Source: an uncultured Clostridia bacterium
GTDB lineage: Bacteria > Bacillota > Clostridia > Oscillospirales > Acutalibacteraceae
Assembly (NCBI GenBank): GCA_937916395.1
Contig: CALFTN010000064.1
Location: 1-29,498, forward strand
Length of the DNA: 29,498 nt
Direction: 5' to 3'
Below the pieces are notes generated by a model that was given only the letters and a program-made list of their open reading frames with translations, had not been told where the DNA came from and searched no databases. The position numbers and the translations under genes were made by a program. This document shows positions 22,881 through 29,498 of the stretch, piece after piece. Numbering within the stretch: position 1 is the stretch's first letter; each line of letters opens with the position of its first letter.

Positions 22881-22909
22881 TTAATAAATTTTATCAAGTA
22901 TTTCTATTG
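22881..22909. repeat. Copy B of the 29-base direct repeat (HAD gene end)
   Basis: This is the functional copy: the end of the HAD coding sequence including its stop codon (22881-22883 on the minus strand). The partner copy at 19996-20024 is in the same orientation, 2,885 bases to the left. Confidence 0.65.
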
Positions 22910-23675
22910 CATTTGCAATACAACCATTGTTATTAGAGCGAGTAACGTATTTTGCAACACTTAGTGCTTCTTTTGAACCGTTTTCTGGCACAAAGCCGGC
23001 ATTTGCGGCAACAAGCATTTCAACGTCATTGTAGCCGTCGCCCGCAGCGTAAGTGTCTTTTTTATCACAACCAAGACTTTCCGCGAGTCTCAAAAGTCCA
23101 ACACCTTTGTCAATGCCTTTTCTCATTATTTCAATGTAATCGCCATCATTTCTTAGAAAATTTACTTCGGGGTAATCTTCTAAAAAATCCTGAACATTTT
23201 TAGATTGTTCACTTGCTAAAATCATAACCTTAGTCCAGGGGCGAGGCGCATCAGTAACTTTTTTTACCTGCTCAAAAGGTATGTTCTGACTTGTAAAATG
23301 TCTTTCAGATTTCTCGTTTATGTTAATTGAGCATACCTTGTTGAAATTATAAAACTCAAATGCAACTTCAGGGAAGTTCTCTAAAACAGCTTCAAACGGT
23401 TTTATTCCTTCATCACCAATTGCATCATTGAATATTATTTTATCATAAACATAATCATAAGCCATGGCTCCGTTACCTAAAAGCACAGGGGCATTTATGT
23501 ATTCGGGGTCATAAAGGTGAAATCCCTGGTGAATTCTGCCGGTACAAACAGTGAAAAATCCGCCTTCGCTTATAAAATATTTTATTTTTTCAATAACGTC
23601 TGGTGTAATAATACCATCGTCATTTTTTAAAGTTCCGTCAAAATCACTTGCTAATAGTACATTTTTAAATTTCAT
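22881..23675 (-). CDS. HAD-superfamily hydrolase, Cof type (subfamily IIB)
   Basis: A 264-residue cytoplasmic phosphatase with all Cof-type motifs: DFDGTL with nucleophile Asp at residue 11, VCTGR for motif II, the Lys of GIDKGVGL for motif III, and AAGDGYNDVEML for motif IV. A large C2B cap lies between motifs II and III. Members of this group remove phosphate from sugar phosphates, pyridoxal phosphate or flavin nucleotides; the substrate is not predictable. The ATG at 23675 follows GGTGA. It is a single gene, converging on the surface-protein gene and divergent from asnA. Its 3' end is duplicated at 19996. Confidence 0.93.
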   Translation of the reverse strand: MKFKNVLLASDFDGTLKNDDGIITPDVIEKIKYFISEGGFFTVCTGRIHQGFHLYDPEYINAPVLLGNGAMAYDYVYDKIIFNDAIGDEGIKPFEAVLENFPEVAFEFYNFNKVCSININEKSERHFTSQNIPFEQVKKVTDAPRPWTKVMILASEQSKNVQDFLEDYPEVNFLRNDGDYIEIMRKGIDKGVGLLRLAESLGCDKKDTYAAGDGYNDVEMLVAANAGFVPENGSKEALSVAKYVTRSNNNGCIANAIEILDKIY

Positions 23676-23690
23676 ATAATCACCAACTGA

Positions 23691-23719
23691 ATTTTAGCAA
23701 ATTGAATAATTGTTTTCAA
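23691..23719 (-). promoter_or_regulatory. Sigma-A promoter of the Cof-type HAD gene
   Basis: On the minus strand, TTGAAA (plus 23714-23719), a 17-base spacer and TAAAAT (plus 23691-23696), 15 bases from the start codon. The start of transcription would be just ahead of the ribosome binding site GGTGA. Confidence 0.65.
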
Positions 23720-23760
23720 TAGTTTTTAGTTATTTTCTATCAAAAAAGAATGGAAAAATC

Positions 23761-23789
23761 TTGATATTACATTAAAGTAGTGGTATAAT
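23761..23789 (+). promoter_or_regulatory. Sigma-A promoter of asnA-typA
   Basis: TTGATA (23761-23766), a 17-base spacer and perfect TATAAT (23784-23789) preceded by TGG, making an extended -10. It is 29 bases upstream of the asnA start. Confidence 0.85.
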
Positions 23790-23818
23790 TTTAGGGTATT
23801 TTATTTGGAGGACTTATT

Positions 23819-24826
23819 ATGCTCGTTTTAAAAGATAATTACAAACCAACTCTTTCTATGAGAGATACTCAAAAAGCTATAAAAATAGTTCGTGATACTT
23901 TTGAGGATAATTTGGCACAGAGACTTAATCTCGAAAGAATTTCGGCACCACTTTTTGTTACAAGAAAAAGTGGTATTAATGATGACCTTAATGGTGTAGA
24001 ACGAGCAGTTTCTTTTGATGTTAAAGAAATGCCAGAAGCTGGTGATGTTGTTATTGTTCATTCACTTGCTAAATGGAAGCGTTTAGCACTCAAAAAATAT
24101 GGCTTCTCAAGTGGCGAAGGCTTTTATACAGATATGAATGCTATTCGTCGTGATGAAGATATGGATAATCTCCACTCTATTTATGTTGACCAATGGGATT
24201 GGGAAAAGGTTATAGATAGAGAAGACAGAAATATTGATTATTTGAAAAACACAGTAAAAAGTATAATTAATGCTTTGGTTGATACCCTTGATTTGGTAAA
24301 AGAAAAATTTCCAGAGGTGAAAACAGAATTTACAAGGGAAGTTTTCTTTATAACTACTCAAGAGTTAGAAAATATGTATCCAGGACTTACTGCTAAAGAA
24401 CGCGAAAAGGCAATCACAAAAGAAAAACAAATTGTTTTCCTTATGCAGATTGGTGGTAAATTAAAAAGTGGTAAGCCACATGACGGCAGAGCACCTGACT
24501 ATGATGATTGGTCTTTGAATGGCGATATTTTAGTTTACAGCGATGTTTTAGAAGATGTTATTGAAATTTCTTCAATGGGAATAAGAGTTGATGAAGCATC
24601 ACTCGATAATCAACTTAATCTTGCAGATAAAAACGAGCGCAGAGAGTTCGATTATCATAAACAGATTTTAAACGGCACACTTCCACTTACAATCGGTGGT
24701 GGTATCGGTCAGTCAAGAGTTTGTATGCTTTTGCTCGGAAAATTACATATCGGTGAAGTTCAGGCTTCTTTGTGGTCTGACGAAATGATAGAAAAATGCG
24801 CTGAGAAGAATGTAAATTTATTATAA
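23819..24826 (+). CDS. asnA: Aspartate-ammonia ligase (ammonia-dependent asparagine synthetase)
   Basis: AsnA makes asparagine from aspartate, ammonia and ATP. It is related to class II aminoacyl-tRNA synthetases. The 335-residue protein matches the family throughout, including the N-terminal TQKAIKIVRDTFEDNL, RISAPLF, VHSLAKWKR, GFYTDMNAIRRDED and YVDQWDWEK, and the C-terminal motif LTIGGGIGQSRVCMLLL that forms part of the ATP site. The ATG at 23819 follows GGAGG (23807-23811). It has its own promoter and is followed after 15 bases by typA, with no terminator, so the two are probably cotranscribed. Confidence 0.97.
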   Translation: MLVLKDNYKPTLSMRDTQKAIKIVRDTFEDNLAQRLNLERISAPLFVTRKSGINDDLNGVERAVSFDVKEMPEAGDVVIVHSLAKWKRLALKKYGFSSGEGFYTDMNAIRRDEDMDNLHSIYVDQWDWEKVIDREDRNIDYLKNTVKSIINALVDTLDLVKEKFPEVKTEFTREVFFITTQELENMYPGLTAKEREKAITKEKQIVFLMQIGGKLKSGKPHDGRAPDYDDWSLNGDILVYSDVLEDVIEISSMGIRVDEASLDNQLNLADKNERREFDYHKQILNGTLPLTIGGGIGQSRVCMLLLGKLHIGEVQASLWSDEMIEKCAEKNVNLL

Positions 24827-24841
24827 TTAAGGTGAAAGATT

Positions 24842-26662
24842 TTGAAAAGCAGAGAAGATATTAGAAATGTAGCAATAATTGCCCACGTTGACCATGGTAA
24901 AACAACACTTGTTGACCAGCTTTTACATCAAAGTGGTATTTTTCGTTCAAATGAACAGGTTGACGAGCGTGTTATGGACTCAAACGACTTGGAAAAAGAA
25001 CGTGGAATAACTATTCTTTCAAAGAATACAGGTATTCACTACAAAGACGTAAAAATCAATATTGTTGATACACCAGGCCATGCTGATTTTGGTGGCGAGG
25101 TTGAACGTATTATGATGATGGTTGACGGTGTATTATTACTCGTTGACGCATTTGAAGGCTGTATGCCACAAACTCGTTTTGTTCTTAAAAAAGCACTTGC
25201 TTTAGGTAAAAAGGCGATTGTTGTTATCAATAAGATTGACCGCCCAGGTGCAAGACCAAGTGAAGTTATTGACGAAGTTTTAGATTTATTTATAGATTTA
25301 GGTGCAAACGAAGAGCAGATTGAATTCCCAGTAGTGTATGCGTCAGGTCGTGATGGCTACTCTTCACTTGACCCAGAGGCAAGAGAAGGCGATATGCGCC
25401 CACTTCTTGATGCAATTCTCACTCATATTGATGCACCACAGGGTGATGTAGACGGTCCTTTGCAAATTCTTTTCTCAAGCCTTGATTATGACGATTATTT
25501 AGGTAGAATTGGTGTCGGCAGAGTTGAGCGTGGTAGCGTAAAAGCAGGGCAGACAGTTTCTCTTTGTAAGCAGGATGGCTCACATCAGAATGTAAAAATA
25601 GTCAAGCTTTATCAGTTTGATGGTCTTAAAAGAGTAGAGGTTGAAAGTGCAAAAATGGGTGACCTTATTGCAGTTTCTGGTATTGCAGAGCTCAACATAG
25701 GTGAAACTGCTTGTGATACTGAGCACCTTGAACCACTTCCTTTTGTTAAAATTGATGAGCCTACAATTTCAATGAACTTTATGGTTAACGACAGCCCATT
25801 TGCAGGCAAAGAGGGCAAGTTCGTTACTTCAAGAAATATCCGTGCAAGACTCTTTAAAGAGGTTGAAACAAACGTAAGCATGAGAGTTGAAGAAACTGAA
25901 AGCACAGACTCTTTCAAGGTTTCTGGTCGTGGTGAATTGCATTTATCAATCCTTATTGAAACAATGCGTCGTCAGGGTTATGAATTTCAGGTTTCTCGTC
26001 CTCAGGTTATTTATAAAAAGGATGAAGATGGCAACATATTAGAGCCAATGGAATTACTTATTGTAGAGGTTCCTGAAAGCTATGTTGGTGCTGTTATGGA
26101 GAAAATCGGTTCACGTAGGGGTGAACTCGAAAATATGGATGTCCGTGATGGTGGTTCAACTCATATCGAGTTTAAAATTCCTGCTCGTGGACTTATTGGT
26201 TATCGTTCAGAGTTTATGACAGATACAAATGGTAACGGCATTATGAATAACCTTTTCTTAGGCTATGAGCCTTATAAAGGTGATATTCAGATGCGCGAAA
26301 GAGGCTCTATTGTTGTTCACGAAACTGGTGAAAGTACAGGCTATGGTCTTTTTAATACACAAGACCGCGGACGTCTTTTTATTGGTCCTGGTGTGCCAGT
26401 TTATGAAGGAATGATTGTCGGCGAATGTGCAAAGAATGAAGATATAGTTTGTAACGTTTGCAAAAAGAAACAAATGACAAATACACGTGCTTCTGGTAGT
26501 GACGATGCTCTTCGTTTGGTGCCACATACTGTTTTAAGCCTTGAGCAATCAATGGAATTTATTGGCGATGACGAATTAGTAGAAATTACTCCTGAAAGCA
26601 TCCGTTTAAGAAAAAGAATTCTCTCAAAAGAACAGAGAATGAAGCAACAGTTTAAAAAATAA
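24842..26662 (+). CDS. typA: Ribosome-associated GTPase TypA/BipA
   Basis: BipA is a translational GTPase that binds the ribosome near the A site and helps assembly and stress adaptation. The 606-residue protein starts SREDIRNVAII with G1 AHVDHGKT at 14-21, G3 DTPGHADF, G4 NKID, and domains III, V and the C-terminal BipA domain (QDRGRLFIGPGVPVYEGMIVGE and NVCKKKQMTNTRASGSDDA). The start codon is TTG at 24842 with AAGGTGAAAG in front; no ATG is available near it, and the TTG gives the usual family length. Upstream is asnA; 50 bases downstream is a glycerophosphotransferase gene. Confidence 0.97.
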   Translation: MKSREDIRNVAIIAHVDHGKTTLVDQLLHQSGIFRSNEQVDERVMDSNDLEKERGITILSKNTGIHYKDVKINIVDTPGHADFGGEVERIMMMVDGVLLLVDAFEGCMPQTRFVLKKALALGKKAIVVINKIDRPGARPSEVIDEVLDLFIDLGANEEQIEFPVVYASGRDGYSSLDPEAREGDMRPLLDAILTHIDAPQGDVDGPLQILFSSLDYDDYLGRIGVGRVERGSVKAGQTVSLCKQDGSHQNVKIVKLYQFDGLKRVEVESAKMGDLIAVSGIAELNIGETACDTEHLEPLPFVKIDEPTISMNFMVNDSPFAGKEGKFVTSRNIRARLFKEVETNVSMRVEETESTDSFKVSGRGELHLSILIETMRRQGYEFQVSRPQVIYKKDEDGNILEPMELLIVEVPESYVGAVMEKIGSRRGELENMDVRDGGSTHIEFKIPARGLIGYRSEFMTDTNGNGIMNNLFLGYEPYKGDIQMRERGSIVVHETGESTGYGLFNTQDRGRLFIGPGVPVYEGMIVGECAKNEDIVCNVCKKKQMTNTRASGSDDALRLVPHTVLSLEQSMEFIGDDELVEITPESIRLRKRILSKEQRMKQQFKK

Positions 26663-26712
26663 AATGTAGGGGATGCACTTTGCTTCACCAAAAACTAAAA
26701 GGAGGTAAAGAT

Positions 26713-28242
26713 ATGATAAAAATTACAGGTGCAAATTGGGATAGAGTCAATCTTTACCTTACTGTTGAAAAAGATTTTATAAATGAAGCATATTTACTTG
26801 ATAGAAATGATAATAAGTTTGTTCTTCCTGTTAAAAATAATGTTATTACTATAAATATTTCGAATCTTTCAAAGGGCGAAATGATAGAAGATGGCAAATA
26901 CTTTCTTTTTATAGATGGAGAAAATGCAACCTTAAAAGCAGATTTATTAAAACGTATTGATTCTCTTTCAAAGGTTTTTAAATATCGTTCACAGTTTTAT
27001 GCCCTTATAGTAGAACTTGGTATAACCGAGGCTTTTGACTTCTTTATTACTGCTTCATATATGATGAGGAATAAGAATTATAAAAGGAATTTTATGTTAA
27101 AGGAAGGTAAAGGGCTAAGGGGCAAAATCAAGGTTTTGATAAAAATTCTTTTTCCATTTTTTATCAATATTTTTTATTCTTGTTTAAGAGTGTTAAAACC
27201 AAAATCTAACGATAGAATTCTTTTTTTATCAGAAAATGATGATGAGCCACGTGGTAATTTAAAGGCACTTTACGATTATTTTATAGAGAATAATTTAGGT
27301 AAAACAAAAGGTATGTTTTACAATAAATTCAAGAAAAAATCTATTCCGGTTCTCATAAAATCGGTTGTTTCCATTGCTTTTAGTGATGTAATTGTTGTAG
27401 ATAACTACGTTCCGTTAATCAACACTTTAAATATCGCAAATGACCAGAAAATAGTTCAACTCTGGCACGCTGGCGTTGGCTTTAAATCGGTAGGCTATGC
27501 CCGTTTTGGTGAGGTTGGTAGTCCACACCCTTTTAAATCAAGTCACAGAAAATATACAACTGCGATAGTTGATGATGAAAGACTTATAGATATTTATAAA
27601 GAAGTTTTTGCCACAAGTAGCGATATTTTTAAAGCTTATGGTATGCCACGTTTAGATGGTTATTTATCAAAGGAAAAAATTAATAGTACAGTAGAAAAGC
27701 TTTTTAATGATAATGAACTTTTAAGAAATAAAAAGGTTATTCTTTTTTCACCAACATATCGTGGTATTGGTGCTTCAAAAGCAACCTACGATTATAGTAA
27801 AATTGATTTTGATGAAGTTTACAAATTTTGTAAAGAAAATAACTTTGTTTTCTTAATTAAAATGCATCCGTTTATTAAAGAAAAATATGAAATTCCACAA
27901 GAATATAGAACCGTAATCTTTGATTATTATGACTATGATATAAATGAGCTAATTTATATAGCGGATATAATGATTACCGACTATTCATCCTGTGCTTATG
28001 AATTCTCATTTTTTAACAGACCTTTGGTATTTTTCAGATATGATAAAGAACTTTATGAGTACGAGAGACCTGTTCATACGCTTGATGCTTTTACAGAAAA
28101 ACAGTATGAAGTAAAAACCTCAGAAGAACTCATAAACGTTTTAGCTGAAATTAAAGATATTGATATTAATTCAAGGTTTTCAAATTTGAGAGAACAAAAA
28201 ACTGACTGTTGCAAAAAAATTGCAGAAGAAATTTTAAGGTGA
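26713..28242 (+). CDS. CDP-glycerol glycerophosphotransferase-family protein
   Basis: A 509-residue protein of the TagB/TagF (Glyphos_transf) family, which transfers glycerol phosphate from CDP-glycerol to build teichoic-acid-type polymers at the inner membrane face. Conserved features: WHAGVGFKSVG (His at 252), FSPTYRGIG, KMHPF (His at 385) and IMITDYSSCAYEF. The N-terminal 100 residues form an additional beta-rich domain, and a hydrophobic stretch (IKILFPFFINIFYSCL, about 145-160) could anchor it in the membrane. The ATG at 26713 follows AAAAGGAGG; a TTG at 26680 is in frame but has no site. It is separated from typA by 50 bases without a terminator. Confidence 0.92.
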   Translation: MIKITGANWDRVNLYLTVEKDFINEAYLLDRNDNKFVLPVKNNVITINISNLSKGEMIEDGKYFLFIDGENATLKADLLKRIDSLSKVFKYRSQFYALIVELGITEAFDFFITASYMMRNKNYKRNFMLKEGKGLRGKIKVLIKILFPFFINIFYSCLRVLKPKSNDRILFLSENDDEPRGNLKALYDYFIENNLGKTKGMFYNKFKKKSIPVLIKSVVSIAFSDVIVVDNYVPLINTLNIANDQKIVQLWHAGVGFKSVGYARFGEVGSPHPFKSSHRKYTTAIVDDERLIDIYKEVFATSSDIFKAYGMPRLDGYLSKEKINSTVEKLFNDNELLRNKKVILFSPTYRGIGASKATYDYSKIDFDEVYKFCKENNFVFLIKMHPFIKEKYEIPQEYRTVIFDYYDYDINELIYIADIMITDYSSCAYEFSFFNRPLVFFRYDKELYEYERPVHTLDAFTEKQYEVKTSEELINVLAEIKDIDINSRFSNLREQKTDCCKKIAEEILR

Positions 28243-28246
28243 TATT

Positions 28247-29362
28247 TTGAAAGTATTTATTTTAAAGATTTTAATATATGCAATGAATATTGCTTATCTA
28301 CCATTCAAACTTTTAAAAACAAAAAAGCGAGTGGTAATGATGAGTCGTCAATCAAACGAAATAAATGACGATTTCCGTTTACTTGGTGCTGAGTTAGAGA
28401 AAAAAGGTTATGAAGTAAAATATCTTTGCCGAACTCTTGATGGTGGCGTTAACTCAACACTTTTTACCAAAATCGGTTACGGATTTCATATGTTTACTCA
28501 GATGTATTATTTAGCAACCTCTGAGATTTGCGTTTTAGATACATATTGTCTCGTTGTCAGCATTTTAAAGCATAAAAAAAACCTTAAGGTTGCTCAGATA
28601 TGGCACTCTATCGGTACTTTAAAACAATTCGGTTGGCAGATTTTAGACCGTGCCGAAGGAAGTAATCCTATGATTGCAAAAACTATGAAAATGCACGAAA
28701 ATTATGATGTTGTTTACTGTGCAGGTGAAGCTTATAAGGATGTTCTAGCTGAGGGTTTTAATATGTCACCGCAAAAATTTCACGTATGCACCTTGCCTAG
28801 AATAGATTTGCTTTTTAATGAACAATATCAGAATGATATAAAAGAAAAGATTTTTAATAAATATCCGATTTTAAAGAAAAAAACAAACGTTGTTTATGCA
28901 CCGACATTTAGAAAAGATGAGAGCGAATTCCAGAAGTACTTTAATGCTCTTGTTAATGAATTCGATTTTAGTAAATACAATCTTATTGTTAAACTTCATC
29001 CGCTTTCAAAAATAAATATAAGAGATAACAGGGTAGTGTTTGATACAGAATTTTCTACGTTCCATATGCTTTCAGTTGCAGATAAATTTATAAGTGACTA
29101 TTCTTGTGTTGTGTACGAAGCGGGAGTGAAAAATATACCTCTTTATTTCTATAACTACGATATGGAAATATATGAGGATGTCAGAAGTCTTACAATAAAT
29201 TATAACGATTTACCAGGCTTTAAGGAAAAAGAAGCGAAAGCACTTGTTGAAAGTCTTGAAAAGCCATATGATTATGATTATCTTAAAAGTTACATAAATA
29301 AGTATGTTGAAAATACAACTGATTGTGCAAAGAAAATGGCAGACGATATTGTTTCACTGTAA
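28247..29362 (+). CDS. Second CDP-glycerol glycerophosphotransferase-family protein
   Basis: A shorter, 371-residue member of the same family as the gene before it. It has WHSIGTLKQFG (His at 120), YAPTFRKDE, KLHPLSK (His at 251) and KFISDYSCVVYEA, the same order of motifs. It lacks the extra N-terminal domain and begins with an amphipathic/hydrophobic segment (FILKILIYAMNIAYLPFKLL). The start is TTG at 28247, preceded by AAGGTGA at the end of the previous gene. The gap of four bases suggests coupling. The pair could act as primer and polymerase-type enzymes, but polymer and acceptor are not identifiable. Confidence 0.9.
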   Translation: MKVFILKILIYAMNIAYLPFKLLKTKKRVVMMSRQSNEINDDFRLLGAELEKKGYEVKYLCRTLDGGVNSTLFTKIGYGFHMFTQMYYLATSEICVLDTYCLVVSILKHKKNLKVAQIWHSIGTLKQFGWQILDRAEGSNPMIAKTMKMHENYDVVYCAGEAYKDVLAEGFNMSPQKFHVCTLPRIDLLFNEQYQNDIKEKIFNKYPILKKKTNVVYAPTFRKDESEFQKYFNALVNEFDFSKYNLIVKLHPLSKINIRDNRVVFDTEFSTFHMLSVADKFISDYSCVVYEAGVKNIPLYFYNYDMEIYEDVRSLTINYNDLPGFKEKEAKALVESLEKPYDYDYLKSYINKYVENTTDCAKKMADDIVSL

Positions 29363-29391
29363 TTTGCAGTAAAAAGGTAGGCATATAAATG

Positions 29392-29410
29392 AAAACGCAC
29401 TTGCGTTTTT
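29392..29410 (+). terminator. Terminator after the glycerophosphotransferase genes
   Basis: Stem AAAACGC (29392-29398) with GCGTTTT (29403-29409), ACTT loop, followed by TATTGTTTTTG. It lies 29 bases after the stop codon and partly overlaps the tRNA promoter. Confidence 0.75.
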
Positions 29411-29429
29411 ATTGTTTTTGTTGTATAAT
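29401..29429 (+). promoter_or_regulatory. Promoter of the tRNA gene
   Basis: Perfect TATAAT (29424-29429), with TTGCGT (29401-29406) 17 bases upstream as a weak -35. It is 15 bases before the tRNA 5' end. The -35 overlaps the terminator's right arm. Confidence 0.6.
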
Positions 29430-29444
29430 CATAGATCATAAATT

Positions 29445-29498
29445 GCTTGTGTAGCACAGTTGGTAGTGCAGCTCATTCGTAATGAGCAGGTCGCAGGT
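29445..29498 (+). tRNA. tRNA-Thr (anticodon CGT), truncated by the window end
   Basis: The 5' 54 bases of a tRNA: acceptor strand GCTTGTG, TA, D arm GCAC-AGTTGGTA-GTGC, anticodon arm GCTCA-TTCGTAA-TGAGC, variable loop AGGTC, and the start of the T arm GCAGG. The seven-base loop places CGT as anticodon, which reads ACG (Thr). The 3' part of the T arm and the acceptor strand are outside the window, so acceptor pairing cannot be confirmed. Confidence 0.93.

Noticed and set aside
29389..29454. 22-codon ORF with several Phe and Cys codons after the last protein gene, resembling another leader peptide
   Set aside because: It runs through a terminator hairpin and a promoter and stops inside the tRNA gene; there is no regulated protein gene behind it in the window.

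Overview
The window is a low-GC chromosomal segment that reads as a Gram-positive Clostridia genome, most likely a gut Oscillospiraceae/Ruminococcaceae-type organism. The reasons are AT-rich codon use, strong AGGAGG-type ribosome binding sites, frequent TTG starts, sigma-A promoters of the TTGACA/TATAAT type, and family-level matches (Obg with OCT domain, Mini-III RNase, YitT protein, ammonia-dependent AsnA, CDP-glycerol transferases). I inferred the taxon from these features only; no database was searched.

Left part (1-4.9 kb, minus strand): obg, mrnC, a yitT-family gene and lepA form a tight operon concerned with ribosome and rRNA functions. It ends in a strong palindrome that overlaps the lepA stop codon and is the last unit of an unusual array of ATATCGC words separated by small palindromes. 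A 359-base AT-rich region with divergent promoters separates this from a plus-strand group: a small membrane protein, then acpS, nnrD and a small lipoprotein, closed by a terminator.

Middle part (7-11.4 kb): a membrane protein with a degenerate GGDEF domain converges on nagB at a bidirectional terminator. After divergent promoters comes an operon of a HAD phosphatase, an anchored extracytoplasmic protein, a two-helix membrane protein and an orphan HPt protein.

Core of the window (11.4-20.0 kb): one operon encodes all seven shikimate-pathway activities (DAHP synthase, aroB, aroQ, an AroE-AroK fusion, aroA, aroC) plus a bifunctional chorismate mutase-prephenate dehydratase and an aminotransferase, i.e. 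a route from central metabolism to phenylalanine. Most genes overlap or touch. In front lies what looks like a complete ribosome-mediated transcription attenuator: a consensus promoter, a 21-codon leader peptide with a Phe-Phe-Tyr-Phe run, a 12-of-13 base-pair antiterminator, and a mutually exclusive intrinsic terminator. This is the most notable regulatory system in the window, because Gram-positive amino acid operons are more often controlled by T-boxes or RNA-binding proteins.

Right part (20-29.5 kb): a large secreted surface protein (beta-helix-like SYGIG repeats, three approximately 84-residue modules, a Listeria-Bacteroides-type repeat, a KTGD/membrane/basic tail) is flanked by a short direct repeat that matches the 3' end of the neighbouring Cof-type HAD gene. 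Next come asnA and typA, then two CDP-glycerol glycerophosphotransferase-family proteins, a terminator, and the 5' part of a tRNA-Thr(CGT) cut by the window end.
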